Source of the DNA: Saprospiraceae bacterium
GTDB taxonomy: Bacteria > Bacteroidota > Bacteroidia > Chitinophagales > Saprospiraceae
Reading direction: 5' to 3'
Length of the DNA stretch: 64,000 nucleotides
Assembly: GCA_028280415.1 (NCBI GenBank)
Contig: JANQLV010000012.1
Span: 51,765 to 115,764, forward strand
The position numbers were made by a program, and so were the translations under genes. The notes under the pieces are model-generated. The model worked only from the letters and a program-made list of their open reading frames with translations, was not told the DNA's origin and did no database searches. This document shows positions 63,368 to 64,000 of the stretch, one piece after another (positions within the stretch are counted from its first letter, which is position 1; each line of letters starts with the position of its first letter).

Positions 63368-63756
63368 GATTGGATTTTGTGCAAAGATAATAAAATACGC
63401 TATGTCCAAAATTTACCCGACTATTGTAATTTTTTTTAAAAAAACTGAACGCAAGCGAAGGATTTCTCCCGGAGTGTAGTCTAAGAAGGCAATTGGTTTT
63501 ATAAAACAAGGCGCTAAAAGGACTAAATGTACGAACCTTACACTTGTTTGGAATGGAGTGCCTGTGAGTTTTTTTGCGCTCCGTTCCTGTTTTTTGTCAA
63601 GTGTCAATTACACCACAAGAACTAGTTCTAAACCCTGATCCCAAAGTGTTTGCCAGTACTGCTTAAGGATTTTTCGAACACACCTCAAACCTGTTGTATG
63701 TAAATCTATTACAAAATGTAATAGGGGCTATTCTATTAACCTAAAATCTATACATC
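63368..63756. other. Intergenic region, 389 bases
   Basis: This divergent region holds the mqnB promoter at its left end. A perfect inverted repeat, CTATTAC-AAAAT-GTAATAG (63706-63724), lies 32 bases before the peroxidase-like start and could be an operator. The central 250 bases contain no credible ORF or RNA gene. Confidence 0.5.
63382..63410 (-). promoter_or_regulatory. Bacteroidota promoter of mqnB
   Basis: On the minus strand TTTG (63407-63410), a 17-base spacer and TATCTTTG (63382-63389) match the phylum consensus exactly. The start of transcription would fall near 63375, leaving a leader of fewer than 10 bases before the ATG at 63367; this decides the mqnB start. Confidence 0.75.
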
Positions 63757-64000
63757 ATGAATGGATATCAAAAATCCTTTATACTCATTGCCTTTATATC
63801 TTTCATTTCTTCATCGGCTTTTACACAAACTAAAATAATCCAAACCCCGAATGGGCCCAAGGCTATAAAGCACCAAGTAAGAGCGCCCTTATTTCCAGGC
63901 GGTCCCGGACATCCAGAGATAAACAATATCTGTCCGCAAACTCCTTTCAGGTCGATTGATGGAACATGTAATAATATCAACCATTTAAGCAGAGTTGAAT
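63757..64000 (+). CDS. Animal-type haem peroxidase-like protein (3' truncated by window edge)
   Basis: Only 81 codons are in the window. They start with a clear signal peptide (MNGYQKSFILIAFISFIS..., cleavage near SAFTQ), then a short linker with Gly/Pro, and then CPQTPFRSIDGTCNN followed by INHLS. The motif xRxxDGTCNN is the conserved opening of animal haem peroxidases (peroxidasin/peroxinectin type), so an extracellular peroxidase is likely. Distal His, proximal His and Ca-binding residues lie beyond the edge. In Bacteroidota such enzymes often carry T9SS sorting domains. A perfect palindrome (63706-63724) precedes the start. Confidence 0.7.
   Translation, partial: MNGYQKSFILIAFISFISSSAFTQTKIIQTPNGPKAIKHQVRAPLFPGGPGHPEINNICPQTPFRSIDGTCNNINHLSRVE

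Noticed and set aside
63368..63409. mqnB start at ATG 63409
   Set aside because: A complete promoter occupies 63382-63410, so the longer start would lie upstream of the transcription start.
1..64000. CRISPR arrays, tRNA or rRNA genes, insertion sequences, phage or plasmid genes, restriction or known defence loci
   Set aside because: None was seen on either strand; there are no regular repeats, transposase or integrase frames, or cloverleaf-like sequences. The patatin gene alone does not make a defence system.

Overview
The window looks like ordinary chromosome from a member of the Bacteroidota, most likely a Saprospiria- or Lewinella-like marine or environmental lineage (phylum confident, family tentative). 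The evidence is: several type IX secretion (T9SS) C-terminal sorting domains, a PorE-like OmpA protein, GEVED domains, FKBP and other lipoproteins, the futalosine menaquinone route (mqnB), promoters of the TTTG / TAnnTTTG kind peculiar to this phylum, and almost no Shine-Dalgarno sequences in front of genes. The DNA is AT-leaning throughout. I see no tRNA, rRNA, CRISPR array, insertion sequence, integrase or phage gene.

Layout. 1-5013 (+): a tight run of sufS (cut by the left edge), sufU, moaD and moaE, followed by a seven-haem cytochrome with TPRs and a PH-like membrane protein. 5087-8660 (+): a clan GH-A glycosidase-like lipoprotein, a small outer-membrane barrel and a formylglycine-generating-enzyme-like (SUMF1-fold) protein. 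8694-15184 (-): a six-gene operon for a three-subunit molybdenum hydroxylase (coxS, coxL, coxM types) with the maturation proteins CoxD (MoxR AAA+) and CoxE (VWA), and an unknown gene between coxL and coxM. The large subunit has the form II signature AYRGAGR, so CO oxidation should not be assumed. 15270-17800 (+): an L-2-haloacid dehalogenase-type HAD protein and a patatin lipase fused to a receiver-like domain.

17912-25821: an M23 peptidase, a PorE-like OmpA protein, two T9SS cargo proteins and a DUF4230-like protein. 26220-34649 (+): folP, a membrane protein with a possible nuclease-like and SPOR-like architecture, a YheT-type hydrolase and a giant TamB. 34657-44027: an EEP-family lipoprotein, aroC, mutS2, nrnA, a tandem-FKBP lipoprotein and an OmpR/VicK-type two-component pair. 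44015-55441: a T9SS subtilase, prfB with its programmed +1 frameshift, cutA, a kinase-pfkA operon behind a palindromic promoter, a glucosaminidase and a 3-hydroxyacyl-CoA dehydrogenase.

55489-64000: an LRR/outer-membrane pair, a DUF58-PPK2-Hsp15 operon, trxA, a TlpA-like lipoprotein divergent from a DUF3810 metalloprotein, mqnB and, cut by the right edge, the start of what looks like an animal-type haem peroxidase.

How the genes may work together. The sulfur relay SufS/SufU, the molybdopterin synthase MoaD/MoaE and the molybdenum hydroxylase operon 6.5 kb away could form one metabolic theme: making Moco and using it. The other genes are mainly envelope biogenesis (TamB, PorE-like, M23, glucosaminidase, two-component system), T9SS export and housekeeping metabolism. 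The features that stand out are the patatin-receiver fusion, the unknown gene inside the Mo-hydroxylase operon, the RF2 frameshift site with a perfect SD-like stimulator, an Asp-to-Asn change at the PFK metal site, and a palindrome sitting on the kinase-pfkA promoter.
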